A DNA stretch of 64,000 nucleotides from the NCBI RefSeq assembly GCF_003597395.2, contig NC_133773.1, positions 61,965,857 through 62,029,856 on the forward strand, given 5' to 3'. The notes under the pieces were generated by a model. The model had not been told where the DNA came from and ran no database searches. It was given only the letters and a program-made list of their open reading frames with translations. Within the stretch, counting starts at the first letter, position 1, and every line of letters begins with the position of its first letter. This stretch comes from Chelonoidis abingdonii. Its lineage: Eukaryota > Chordata > Testudines > Testudinidae. The position numbers and the translations under genes are program-made. This document shows positions 53,311 through 64,000 of the stretch, piece by piece.

Positions 53311-54080
53311 AAAAAGCTCAGATTTAAACGTTTGCACTAGTGGTTGCTGCCATGGGGTCAATAGCTTTCGGATCACGTGTTTAAAGAGTGATATCTTCCA
53401 GGGGACTCAGCAGAGGCTTAGCCAGTAAAAACACAAGCACCCAGTCCACACTTGAACTTACACTGTTGGTAGCACCAGTAACAAATTTCCTCAGGTAGAC
53501 AAGGCCCTAAGGACAAGGAGCCAAATTCATCCTTAGCATAACTTCCTTCAACACCAATGGATTCTACTGAGAATGAATTTTCCTGAAGCGCGAGCCTTTT
53601 CAGCATAGTCCACTCAATCAGCTCAGTCTTGCACTCTCCTGTGTTTCTTTATTTGTGGCTACACTGCATTAGCATCTTAAAGAAATTGCCATGGAAATCA
53701 GAGATGAGTTAGCTACAGATTGTCTTTTCATAGCTATTCACAGGTCTGCCACAAACTCAGGTACAGTGTTTGTGCACCTTATACAAATCCATCGAGGATA
53801 TTTGTTGCCAGTCCCTACCCCTAATATCTAATAGTAGAAAAGAAGAAGCAACGTATGCCGAATGAATGAGAGGGAGATAAGCAAATACATAAAATAGTTA
53901 TGTATGGAACAATTGTATATAGGTATAATTTTTTGTATTGCTTTGTAATTCCATAAATAAATATCAATTTCTACAACTGTCCCTCATCCACCTCCCTCCA
54001 CTGCCCCTTCCCAATTCAGCTATGACCAATTTCTTGTAAGTATTGTGGCAGAAGTGGCTCATGCAAATAGATTTGAAGGA

Positions 54081-54254
54081 ATCATAGAAAATCAGGGCTG
54101 GAAAGGAGCTCAGGAAATCATGTAGTCCAACCCACTGCTCAAAGAAGGACCAAACCCCAGAGAGATTTTTGCCCCAGTTCCCTAAATGGCCCCCTCAAGG
54201 ATTGAACTCACACCACTGGGTTGAGCAGACTAATGCTCAAACCACTGAGCTATC
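54081..54254 (-). mobile_element. tRNA-derived SINE with CR1-like tail, reversed
   Basis: The reverse complement carries the same head as 1457-1640: an A-box region (gatagctcagtggtttgagc) and a B-box region (gtgtgagttcaatccttgag) at 54254-54190. The tail at 54081-54140 (atcatagaaaatcagggctg; catgtagtccaacccactgc) is the CR1-type 3' end. Same family as the first SINE, opposite orientation. Confidence 0.75.
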
Positions 54255-54399
54255 TGTGTCTTCTAGATCTGGTCTAGGAGGGCATTTCATTCACAAGAGG
54301 CAGGGTGAAATGAAAAAGTTTATGGGAGGAGTAAACAAGTATGCAACATTCAAGACCAACACTTTTGAAGGAGTGGAAAGGTTGGGGACAATGCAAGAA

Positions 54400-55800
54400 G
54401 TAGAGGGGATAAATGGGAAGGACAAAGTTGTGAAGGGCTTTGAAGGTTACAACAAAAATCTTGAGCTTGTTATGGGCGGAGGGATTCCAACAAGGAGGGT
54501 GATGTGGTCAGAATGATGAGCAAAGATAATCTTAGTAGTAGCTTTTCTAAGGATGGGATAGGAACAATATGTGCATTAGGGAGGCCAGAGCAAAGGAAGC
54601 TGAAATAACCAAAACTAGAGATGATGAGGGTGTAGATGATGATGTTAGCTGACTGGACAGAAAAGAAAGGATGAGTTGTAGAACTGTTATGAGGAAGACG
54701 CAGTAAGATTTTATCACAGCTTGGTTGTGTGGGCCTGGTGAAATGATGATGATGATGATGATGACAAAAATAACAGAGCACAGAGGTAGTGGAGAGGACA
54801 GAGCTGGATTAGGGTATAGGCACTATAGGCCCATGTTTTAGGACCCAGCTGCTGAGTCATGTGATTGCACCAGAATCCCAGTGTTCATTTAAAAAAAAAA
54901 AAAAAAGATTCTATCCCCCCTGATTGTGAAGGAAAATGAAAATGTGACTCAAGCTTATCTGACGTAGTGATGTGTGCCAGATAGCATTAACACCTCACTG
55001 AGAAAGATAGGGTAGTTCACACCGCTCAGAACTATTGTTTCAGGCTAGCACTCACCTTTGTGGAGGACTCCACTTCCGCACCTAAGCAAATATGCCTGGC
55101 TGCTGGAGTAAATGCTGGGGGACCCTGCTGCCACCCCAACTGTCCAGGTGGGAAAGGGGACTCCTAATGCTATCCTTATTGTTCCTGAGATTCAGAAGGG
55201 CCTGCTGTGAGACTGAGGGGAGAAGGCCCTCTTGGGAAGGGAGTGGTGGGCCATGGCTCTGGCAGAGGGTCCTGAAGGTAGAGCCTCAAGGGACCCTGTA
55301 TCATGGTATGAATAGGGCAGTGGATTACCTAATCTGACCTTGAACAAGGAATTTGAAGGAAAGATCAGGAGATCAGATGGGGCTAGGTTAAATTACATTA
55401 ACAAGACATCTGGGAGGAGATATTCAAATAACAGTCTAAAATATGTGATTGGATGGAAGGAGAAAGGTGAGGAGTGGAAGGGCATAACTAAGTCATTTGA
55501 CACACAAGTGTTAGAAGTTGCATACCACCTAGACAAAGAATAGGAGGGTAACTAAGACCATAGCCTGTGGCACAACCATGGAGAGTGGCAGACACTCTGG
55601 ACGAGATGTTGAAGGCTCAATTAATCAGAAAGGTAAGAGGAGAACCAGGTGAAAGCCGACGGAGCACTCGATTTTTAAGAAGTGATGTTCTGCTGGTTTT
55701 GTGTGAGGCTGGAGTATAGAACTTGAGATTTAGCTAGGAAGAGGTCGTTAGAGACTTGATGAGACCAAGGTGGTAGCATGAATAAAGGACCAAAAGGGCT
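54400..55800. repeat. Diffuse old interspersed repeat, family unknown
   Basis: Segments 54420-54720 ('tttgaaggttacaacaaaaa', 'ggtgatgtggtcagaatgat', 'gaagacgcagtaagatttta') and 55330-55770 ('gcctgtggcacaaccatgga', 'agctaggaagaggtcgttag') are reminiscent of one long purine-rich dispersed repeat common in turtle genomes. An (ATG)7 run sits at 54743-54763 and an A16 run at 54890-54906. Open frames inside have no domain. Confidence 0.35.
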
Positions 55801-55807
55801 TGGTATT

Positions 55808-55929
55808 TAGGGTGACGAGATGTCTGAATTTTATAGGGACTATACCAATATTTGGGGCTTTTTAAAATAGGGGCTCCTATTACCCCCCACCCTGTCCTGA
55901 TTTTTCACACTTGCTATCTGGTCACCCTA
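55808..55929. mobile_element. Short hAT MITE with 8-bp TSD
   Basis: Ends tagggtgacgagatgtc and ctatctggtcaccct plus a are inverted repeats. Flanks ttggtatt (55800-55807) and ctggtatt (55930-55937) agree at seven of eight. The 122-bp interior has 'ggggctcctattacccccca'. Same termini as 12961-13341 but without the foldback cargo. Confidence 0.85.
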
Positions 55930-55937
55930 CTGGTATT

Positions 55938-57540
55938 GAGGACAAGGGAGAGGAAAGAGATTAGAGTGACGCTGAGGAAGGTTAGGGGAATGGATAGGGC
56001 CAAGAGGGCAGTGTGGGGTGTTAGACAGCAAGTGAGAAATCCCTGTCAGGGGAAAGAAGATGACAGAAGGAGAGTGTGCTGGGAAGAGGTGAGAGGAGGA
56101 AGATCACCGTGAATTTTGTCAATTCTTTTCTCTGGAAACATCTGTAAGAGTGTGGGCAAGAGAAAAAAATTTTCTACAGTGAACATGGGCCACAGCTGTG
56201 CTCCTAGTGTTTTTTATTGATCTAAAAGCAGGACCAGGCTAAATGCAATGCAGATGCCTGTGAGATTTCTAAAAATGATTGTATGTAAGTGAAGTAAATG
56301 TGTTTTTCCTGAAATGACTTATTGATTCCCCCCCACCCCTTCTGCTCTAAGCCTTTTCCTGGTTAGTTATAAACAGCACAGCACTCATTGTTTCTTCCTA
56401 GTCAGCTCCTCTTACTCCCCTACTTTCCCCTTCTTAAGAATGAAACACAATATCTTAAACAAACAGAACCTATAGAGGCTAATCATTGGCTCACATTGTC
56501 CCCTGATACTGCAGTCCTGCCTCTTTGGCTTGTGCTGACAAGCTGTTTATGTTTTTGCAAGGCCACCCTTTAACTCAGCCGCCTGATGACCATAATGGGA
56601 CCAATTGTCTGAATGCTGCAGGAAACTGAATCTCCTGATCACAGAGACTGTATTTCAGCCTCTGATGCTCCTGAATGGACATTATGGAACGCTAGTAAGT
56701 AGGCTTCTAACTGTGTCATTATAGGTTTTATCATGGGGCTATGGATAATCCTCATTTAGCAGAACTAGTAAGAAATTGCAGTTCAGATGTGCAGTTAAAA
56801 TAAATTATTTCCTTCTGTATAAAGAGAAAGAACAGCTGCTTTGTATTCAAAGAACAGTCTAGTTAATTTGAGAATGAGATCTTCTTGGATAAAACAGGGA
56901 GATAACAGGATGAAGTTAATGGGAGACAAGCTATTTAAACTTGTTTTGTGGTGTGTGTGGTGGTGGTGGTGTTTTTTTGGGGGGGGGTATCAGTGTTTAA
57001 ACTAGATGGGGCTTAAGTTATCAAGCATCTAGTTCTCTATCACAAATTTACAATATTGTGGCAGTTTTTGTAGTCATAAATACAGGACTTCAGACAAGTG
57101 TGAAAGAGTTGGATATAAGATACTGTAAAATTAAGTGCTGAAAGGTGTTGTATTCTAAGATATATTCCTACTAACTAAAAAAAGGATCCAGGGTCAGCAA
57201 TTTTAACATTCTTTGCTGCCTGCTGTTACGAAATGTGCGCAGTTCCATGAACCTGGAGACCTCAGAGTGGGGATGGGTTTAGCCTTCTGGATCCCCAAGT
57301 GTATCTTTTCTGGTTTTCAATATGCTAAAAAATAATCCTTAGCGCTTAGCCAGTTCTTTACATTTTTAAAATGTTCTGAAAAGATTAACTAGTTATTCCT
57401 AAAAAATGCTTGTGAGGTAAATATTCTCATCCCTTTAGAGACGAGTACAGACCAACACTCTCTGAACTTTAGATGAGCCTGCATCTGGATTTAAGTTTCT
57501 GGCTTGAACCCATATGTAAATGTAGAAAACTGAGACACAA
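55938..57540. other. Unique or unassigned sequence
   Basis: 55940-56110 may continue the purine-rich repeat before the hAT. A TGG/GTGT run and a G9 run lie near 56948-56988. No exon recognised. Confidence 0.4.
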
Positions 57541-57740
57541 TGGGTATACGTCTACACAACATTTTGGTGTGAGCAGAAGCAAGCTTCCAGCCTGGGTAGA
57601 CAGACTTGGGCTAACAGAGCTTGGGCTAACGCTCTAAAAATAGGTGCATAGATAAAGCTTTGAAGTTGTGGCTTGGCATGGAGGGGTTCTGAACCAAGCT
57701 ACAGCCTGAGCCATAACTCAAAGTGTTGCCTATACAGTTG
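57541..57740. mobile_element. MITE fragment (TACGTCTACAC type)
   Basis: Left end gggtatacgtctacacaac and interior 'aagcttccagcctgggtaga', 'cagacttgggctaacag', 'tgaaccaagctacagcctga' fit a common reptile MITE of the TCTACAC group. Right end unclear. Confidence 0.5.
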
Positions 57741-57959
57741 TTTTTTTGGAGCACTAGGTGAAGTGCACTAGCCTGTGTCTCAGAAGTTTACTCCTACTCC
57801 CTCCAAAATGCTCTGTAGACACAGGAGTGCTGGAATGATTTGTACAGTGGGAGTGCTAAGAGCCAATGAACCAAACAGTAAATCCTGTATAAGATGGAAA
57901 CCACTTCAAGCCAGGGGGTGCAGCAACAACCCCGCAGCCCTAGTTCCAGCACCTATGTG

Positions 57960-58085
57960 TAAAGATACCCAGTGGTGCTAAATGACTTTCCAAGGCCACA
58001 CAGCAAGTCATTGAAAAAGCAAGTATTACAACTTAGACTGGCTCTCTGTCTGGTATTTAGTTCACTAGACTAGTCTCTCTCTTTT
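57960..58085 (-). mobile_element. MIR SINE (antisense)
   Basis: 'gactttccaaggccacacag', 'caagtcattgaaaaagcaag' and 'ttcactagactagtctctct' are the reverse complement of the MIR core and head. Confidence 0.65.
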
Positions 58086-58583
58086 TTTTGCAAAATCCCA
58101 TCAGATAGCAGAATTTGAAGTGATGATGAGTGAACCTCAGAGGTTGGGTTTGGTTAAGAGAAACACCCACATGTTTGGCTACTTATCCAAATGACAAACT
58201 CTTCAGATCTGCAGTGGGCTGGAAACCTCAGGAGAGCAGATTCCTGCAATATTTTTAGTGCTTCCTTTATCTGGACTGGCTGGAAATATTCCATATGTCA
58301 CACTGACAGCACTTAATACTTCCAGGATAGCCTTTCCTGCTGCCTTTTAGCTTTTCCTCTTTCAGTCACCACTTTGAAACTGGAAGTGCAGAGATCTGCA
58401 GAACAAAGATCAGTTCAGGTTTTGGGTAAAAGGTTTCCAGGCAAGAAAGACTCTTATTGTAAATTAATATGTTCACCATATTTAAAACTAAACATTTTTT
58501 AAGCCAGAGATCAGAAGTACTTTTACTTTGTTTGATTTAAATGATTATGAAGTTTGAATCACAAACCAACCAGTACAAGGACG

Positions 58584-58855
58584 CAGGGCCAGCTCTAGCC
58601 ATTTTGCCATCCCAAGCACGGCGGCACGCCGCAGGGGGACTCTGCAGCTCGCCGGTCCCGCGGCTCTGGTGGACGTCCCGCAGGCGTGCCTGTGGAAGGT
58701 CCACTGGAGCCGCAGGAGCAGCGGACTCTCCGCAGGGACGCCTGCGGGAGGTCCACCGGAGCCGCCTGCTGCCCTCCCAGCAACCGGCAGAGTGCCCCCC
58801 GCAGCATGCCGCCCCAAGTACGCTCTTGGTGCGCTGGGGCCTGGAGCCGGCCCTG
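58584..58855. mobile_element. hAT element (CAGGGCCGGCTC type) with TSD
   Basis: Left end cagggccagctctagcc and right end ggagccggccctg are inverted repeats. Flanks caaggacg (58576-58583) and caaggaca (58856-58863) match at seven of eight. The interior is strongly CpG-rich (about two-thirds G+C by eye) with repeated 'gcctgcgggaggtccac' and 'gcctgtggaaggtccac' units. Six overlapping open frames here are compositional artefacts. 272 bp. Confidence 0.9.
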
Positions 58856-58863
58856 CAAGGACA

Positions 58864-59917
58864 TTCTCAAGGAAGGCTGGGGGTCCAGTTCTCACTAGTA
58901 TGGCCTGCAGTAAAGCTTTCCTAACTAGCCAGCTGAAAAGTCACCTAATGTGGGAGACTCTCTAGGGACTGTAGCATCAGCATATAGCCATCTTTGCCAT
59001 ACTACTTGGATTCTGTGCCATGACAGCTTGACCATACCTCAGAATCAGGCCTGACACCTTTAGCTCAGGTTCTTTGTACTCCTCCATGTAGCATTTAAGA
59101 TTATTCAATGCAAGGAGCTTGGGTTGTGCAGGGTCATCTAAGCTTCAATGTCTCTGTAAAATAGTGGCTAAATTACTATTCATTCAATTAAATATAAACC
59201 CTTGTTTAAAATAAAAATTGTCAAATTGTGGGCTACCATCTCATTTAGTATGTTTTAGCTGGATGTGATCTGACTTTCAAGAAACTAGGTTTTATTGTTG
59301 AAATGCTAAAGCAAATATTAACTCAGGTACATGGAATGAGCCATTATAATAGGCAAACCAATGCTAACTACAGAAATATGGTGTTTCTATGTCAGGCCAG
59401 CTATTGTACGGCATAGGTTTTGATGTGATTCCATATAAGCAGTGCTTAGATATTGCAGCTTGAATACCAGGCTTGATACAAATATGAAAATGGATTTTTG
59501 TTGTTGTGGATAAGTCAAAGCACCCGGACCGGACCCCATTGTCTTTCTTATTCCTAATAATATATAAGCTCATTGTATTGTGTCTGACTATGGAAAGAAA
59601 TGCTGTGTGTATCTGGAGTGCAGCACAACATGGCTTGCTCAATAGGAGCTGATTGTACTTGTTTAATTTACCTCAGTCTAAAGAGACAGCAGATTAAAAT
59701 GGATTTCTTTGTCTCTCTCCCTTACAGGGAGACAATTTTCCAGATATATTCAAAGAGATTGATAAATCAGAGCATTGCACCAACATCCACCATAGAAAGA
59801 GCTGACCATGGTGTACCACATATTATCCTTAGATGACAGACACTCTGTGAAAACAAAGTGTCTAACAAATATTAATGAACTGAGCCTTCAAATACCCTAT
59901 AAAGCCTATAACTGTTA
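58864..59917. other. Unique sequence
   Basis: No recognised element or exon. Confidence 0.4.
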
Positions 59918-60020
59918 TCAGTCCATTCTACAAAATGGGAAAATGAGCTGCAGAGAAGTCTGCAGCAGAGCTGAAAGTAGAATCAAACTCTCCTGCCTCC
60001 AACGGCTTTGTCTGCCACAG
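59918..60020 (-). mobile_element. Possible MIR fragment (antisense)
   Basis: 'ccattctacaaaatgggaaa', 'tgagctgcagagaagtctgc' and 'agaatcaaactctcctgcct' have the order of an antisense MIR. Divergent. Confidence 0.4.
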
Positions 60021-60944
60021 ACCTCTCTTCTTCTGGTTCTGTGTTTGCCTTTAAGTACATTTGCAAGGTAGCAGCTTTTTCTGTATTGTGAATAACTCAA
60101 AATTAATAGAAAGTATTAATTTGGGGTTAATGGTAACTCCGACTATTTAACTGCTGCCCTCTAAATATCCTTACCAATGCCTGAATACGTAGTCTGTAAA
60201 GCTGAGTCTGATCTAATACATTTCCCCCTGGCCAGCTCTTGACAAAATGAATGTCAGACCAGCTCCCAGGCTTAGAAGCCATTTGCAGTAATCTTGGAAA
60301 ATGATATTCTTGTGAAGAACAGGAGGCAATTTTTAATTTGATTCGTTGGATCTAGAACTGGTGGCATGCTGTGCTCTCTCAATGTGCAGTGAAAGCAGGG
60401 ATTTGAGGGTGCTCATCACCTTGCAGGACCAGCCCCTTAACACATGTGGTGCAATTGTTGATGGTTCAGATTTTTAAACAAGACACTTTTATCCTTTTTC
60501 AGTTAAATTTAAAATCTGAGCTGGGTTGGGAGTGAAATACCTGACCTGCCCAGGTATCAAAGGGTCTCATCAAAATGACCAAGGATAACTGGAAAATTGA
60601 CTTAATGAGAGACCCAGAGAACTTTGAGTACCCAAAAGAAATTGTGCACTAAAAAAGTGACAGTCGAGGATTTCCCCAAATTTCATCCTGGACACATCAG
60701 CACTCACCTATCTTCTTTCTTTGTGCGATGCAGCAAAGTAACTAGAGAAACAAAGCATGAAGAAATTTTTTTAATGGAGGTTCTGGGATAGAGGAGATGA
60801 GGTTTGCACTCATGGGAACTTCTTCCAGTTGTTTGCCTGGGGTGGAAAGAGGAGGCTAGTCCTAAAATAATAGTTTGTGTTGACATTGTATTTTACAACT
60901 GCTTTACAACTGTGCAAGCATTAACTAATCAAGCTTCATGTCTC

Positions 60945-61040
60945 CCTGTAAGAACTGAACATTTTGCAGATGGGGGAATCTGAGAGAGACTGGTAAAGTG
61001 ACTGCAAGTCAGTGACAGAGTTCCTGATTCTCACCCATCT
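60945..61040 (-). mobile_element. MIR SINE fragment (antisense)
   Basis: 'aacattttgcagatggggga', 'atctgagagagactggtaaa' and 'gtgactgcaagtcagtgaca' are the reverse complement of the MIR core. Confidence 0.6.
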
Positions 61041-62415
61041 GCTCATTTCTGCAGGCCATACTGTTTCTCTCACTAGTATTTTTTTGTCAGTGACCTGAAT
61101 CCTGCTTTCACACTGGGATTTAAAGGTGTGGAAAGGATGCAAGTTCAGTCCCAATACACAACTAGCCATTGCTGAGCAAAGGAAATGTGCAGCTATATTG
61201 CACAGGATGTCAGGAACAGAATATGCTTAGGCCCTTTTATAATCCAACCACACTATCAAAAGGCACATTAGCAAGTAAGGAGTTAAATATTGGTAGTGCA
61301 GTGACTGGAAAGATGGCCGTTGTCCACCCAGCCCTAGTTCATAGTGCTGAACATTAGAACCAAGGAAAGCCAAATTGACTTGGAACTAACATGAGCTTTC
61401 ACTCAGGTTCAGTAAAGTTTTGAAAGCCTTTGTCTAAAATGTTTTAGTTGACCTGAATCTGCTTTTTTCAGCCTTAGGATTGTCCAAAATTACTTTTCTT
61501 TTCTGGATCTATGTTCTTGGTTCCTAAATGGAAACAACACAGCAGACATAGGAACATAGGAATTACTAAACTATACTGGGAATGGATGCTGCTGCTGATC
61601 AGATGGGATGTATCTTTGCCATTATAAAAAAACCTAAAGGCATCCTAAGCATATGATCTTTTCTTTTCTTTTTCTTTTTCTTTTTTAAAAAGCACTGTGT
61701 GTAGTGCTCAGCTGGCACTGATACAGCAAGAGTAAGTGACCCTCCTTTAATTGACAGCCAATTATGCTGGCCACAAAAACAGAAGAGAGAGTCTCAAATT
61801 GGCATTCACTCTGGGCCTGATCTGAAATTGTTTGCCGGGCAAAAGTTTTTGAACAAAACTCCCATCCCTCCCCCCCCGCACCCCCGGAAGCAGATTCTGA
61901 TCAACAAAAACATTTTGCAAATTTGTGTCAAATTTGCTGAATTGTTTAGGGGGGGGATCAGAAAAATTTAAATTACTCAATGACATTTTGAATTTTGTTT
62001 CAATTTTATTTTTAAAAAGGTAAAAAACATCAAATGAAATGACATTTTGTCCAACCCAACACTTTTTTTTTTTTTTAAAAAACTTTCTCATATCACCGAA
62101 AAATTTGAAAATCTTTTGTTTTGGGTTGACCCAAAACAATTTTTTCTTTTCTTTTTTTTAAGTTTAGCCATGAAACTGAAAAATTGGCTATTCACACAGC
62201 TAAACTCTGGAGAGATGCAGCAGGCTGTAGGGGGAGAGCAAAAGCGGTGTTATGTCATCTTTGCACTGTCTGAATTCTTGGCTCACATGGCCTCTGGCAT
62301 AAATTGGAACAGCATGAGACTGCTCACACTTACAGCAGCCTCCCCAAGGCTGCCAGAACCTCTACAACATTGGCTGCTATGGCTTCTCTCCCTCCTATCT
62401 GGCTGTGCTCTGGCA
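61041..62415. other. Unique sequence with T/C- and A/T-rich runs
   Basis: A (TTTTC)n run lies at 61660-61686. 61800-62180 is an A/T-rich foldback block ('gtttgccgggcaaaag', 'tgttttgggttgacccaaaa') similar to other hAT-like A/T repeats. No gene recognised. Confidence 0.4.
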
Positions 62416-62422
62416 TGCCCCC

Positions 62423-62717
62423 CAGGGCCGGCGCTTCCATTTAGGTGACCTAGGCGGTCGCCTAGGGTGCTAGGATTTGGGGGGGGCAGTGTTTTGCTAC
62501 CCTTGGCGGCAGTTCAGCAGCGGGGGGTCCTTCTGTGCTCCGGGTCTTCGGCAGCAATTCTGTGGTGGGTCCTTCACTCGCTCCGGGACCCGCCGCCAAA
62601 GTGCCTCGAAAACCGGGAACCGTGGAAGTACACCCTCCGGCCGCAGAATTGCTGCCAATGACCAGGAGCATGGAAGGACCCCCGACTAGGGTGCCAAAAA
62701 CCCTGGCGCTGCTCCTG
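62423..62717. mobile_element. hAT element (CAGGGCCGGCGC type) with perfect TSD
   Basis: Left end cagggccggcgcttcc and right end ctggcgctgctcctg are imperfect inverted repeats. The flanks are atgccccc at 62415-62422 and 62718-62725, an exact 8-bp duplication. The interior contains 'tcttcggcagcaattctg' and, inverted, 'cagaattgctgcca', similar to the foldback cargo at 13079-13240. It also has 'gacctaggcggtcgcctagg', a nearly perfect palindrome. 295 bp, no transposase. Confidence 0.9.
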
Positions 62718-62725
62718 ATGCCCCC

Positions 62726-63760
62726 TATGCCAGATATTCCAAAGGGCTGGGGGGCAGTAGCAGCATAAGGCCACTTCTATTGGCTATACACTGTTGCTGA
62801 GCTGGAGCAATTTTCCCCATGTCCTTCTATGACACCACAACAGTTTACAGGGGCTAGGGTGGAACCAGACCGTCCTCTAGCGCTCTCAGTTCCTTTTGAA
62901 ATCAGCATGTTGCAGGACTGGGCTCCATTAATGCAAATTAATGATAGTTCATACAGTGTTAAACACACAATACAAGGAGACAACCACTTCTGTGTTTAAG
63001 CCAACAGAAATGGTGTAAAGTTAAAAGTGCTTTTTTTTACTGTAACTTACAGACAGCCCACTCAGTGTCTCCTCTCAGAATTTCTGTTGGAAGCAACTAT
63101 CGCAATACCAGTCCCAGAAAGTAAAATCCAGTCCCAGCATCGGTGATTCTAAACTAGGCAGGAAATTTTATGGATGCCTCTACTCCTTCATCCAGAAAGG
63201 AGCTTTAAAATATTACCATCTCCTTCCTCCTTGCCTGGGAGCTGGGTCAGAGGTCAGGGGAAAACAGCAATTTAATCTCCTAGAAGAAAATGTCCTTAAT
63301 TGAGCAGCCAGCTCTCTGCATTCTCTCCTGGTTCCTAATGTCTGAAAGAATTATCAAACCTGTGTTCAGGTTTCCCCCCTTGTCGCTGTTATTTCCCTGT
63401 GTGGGTATTTGAGAAACACAAGCAATGTAATGCCCATTAAGTTGTAAGACTCATGCTACCATTTGCTACATTAAATCAAATAGCTATGGGGCTCCCTTCT
63501 GTGCTGAGGCTCCCAGAACCTGAAAACACATAGATCAAACTTGATTGCCCAGGTTCTCTAGGTGTTAGTCAAATGTTAACGAATGTCTCAGTAATCTCAT
63601 GGGTTGAAGTTCTGCAGGCTTTATTCAGAAAAAAATCCTGTTAAAATCAACAAGAGTACTGGTTGTTTATAGACTGAGACAAGACTGCAATGTGTAACTC
63701 CAAGATAATATAATATGTACTGTTCCAATTCTTTCACTTTTGTTTTGGAAACTCATCCCT
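62726..63760. other. Unique sequence
   Basis: Nothing recognised. Confidence 0.4.
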
Positions 63761-63868
63761 CGGGCTGATCTACACTACAGAGTTAGATTGGTTTAACTAC
63801 CTGGCCCAGGGCTGTGAAAATGTAATTAAGTTGACCCTGTGCAATGTAATTAAGCTGACCTAAGCCAT
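63761..63868. mobile_element. MITE (GATCTACACT type)
   Basis: 'cgggctgatctacactacag' begins a known style of reptile MITE; inverted inner segments 'ggtttaactacctggccc' and 'gtaattaagttgaccct' follow. The right terminus is decayed. Confidence 0.5.
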
Positions 63869-63875
63869 TCTGTAA

Positions 63876-64000
63876 ACAGGGCTGGCTCTAGGCACCAGCA
63901 AACCAAGCATGTGCTTGGGGCGGCACATTTTCAGGAGTGGCATTCCAGCCATCTTTTTTTAAATTTTAATTTATTTATTTTTTGCTTCGGAGCAGTGTGT
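63876..64000. mobile_element. hAT element, cut by window edge
   Basis: Starts cagggctggctctaggcacc and continues 'agcatgtgcttggggcggca', the left end of a CAGGGCYGGCTC-type hAT related to 58584-58855. The right end lies outside the window; if it is a hAT, tctgtaaa (63868-63875) should be repeated after it. Confidence 0.7.

Noticed and set aside
58541..58965. Gly/Pro/Arg-rich frames resembling low-complexity proteins
   Set aside because: Compositional artefact of a CpG-rich hAT element.

Overview
This is vertebrate nuclear DNA with no host gene that I can recognise. The repeat mix points to a turtle (probably a cryptodire). It contains CR1 LINEs, a tRNA-headed SINE whose tail copies the CR1 3' end, MIR SINEs, Penelope-like retroelement tails, large solo LTRs, many short hAT elements with 8-bp target-site duplications (TSDs), and MITEs ending in TCTACACT/GGCTACACT. 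The group assignment is inference from repeat families remembered without a database; crocodilians share several of them. No open reading frame looks like a host exon, and the window is best read as intergenic or intronic. There are no RNA polymerase III genes apart from SINE heads, no CRISPR arrays and no operons.

Layout. 1-6.2 kb: unique sequence, a MIR, a tRNA-SINE, and a second MIR split by a 1.2-kb solo LTR (2169-3365). 6.2-10.8 kb: a MITE, a 5'-truncated Penelope-like element (PLE) with a GIY-YIG endonuclease remnant (minus strand), then one minus-strand CR1 cut into three pieces by an LTR and a MITE, then a hAT. 10.8-14.7 kb: MITE cluster, foldback hAT, and a solo LTR with perfect TSD (13807-14719). 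14.7-27.5 kb: mostly unique DNA with hAT elements at 17.2, 21.0 and 26.1 kb, a palindromic PLE tail at 18.9 kb and an LTR at 23.6-24.7 kb. 27.5-29.5 kb: plus-strand CR1 with reverse-transcriptase remains. 29.5-40 kb: mostly unique, with a G-rich hAT at 35.7 kb, two short PLE tails with TSDs at 37.3 and 37.8 kb and a strong hairpin at 38.9 kb. 40.3-49.7 kb: CR1 split by a hAT, an L2-like LINE fragment, a decayed Ty3/Gypsy-like element with a SCAN-like gag and protease on the minus strand plus an inverted copy of its leader, and two large MITEs. 49.7-64 kb: a (GT)21 tract, more hAT elements, a reverse SINE, MIR fragments, and a hAT running off the right edge.

Nothing here works as a pathway. 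The informative content is an insertion history readable from nested elements and duplicated target sites. The most interesting signal is that the PLE tails carry the conserved core of a hammerhead ribozyme (CTGANGA, stem II, GAAA, tiny stem III), best preserved at 18991-19028 inside a 71-bp-arm palindrome. The second is the gypsy-type gag related to the vertebrate SCAN domain at 45.2-47.1 kb. Boundaries quoted with a TSD are read directly; other boundaries are approximate.
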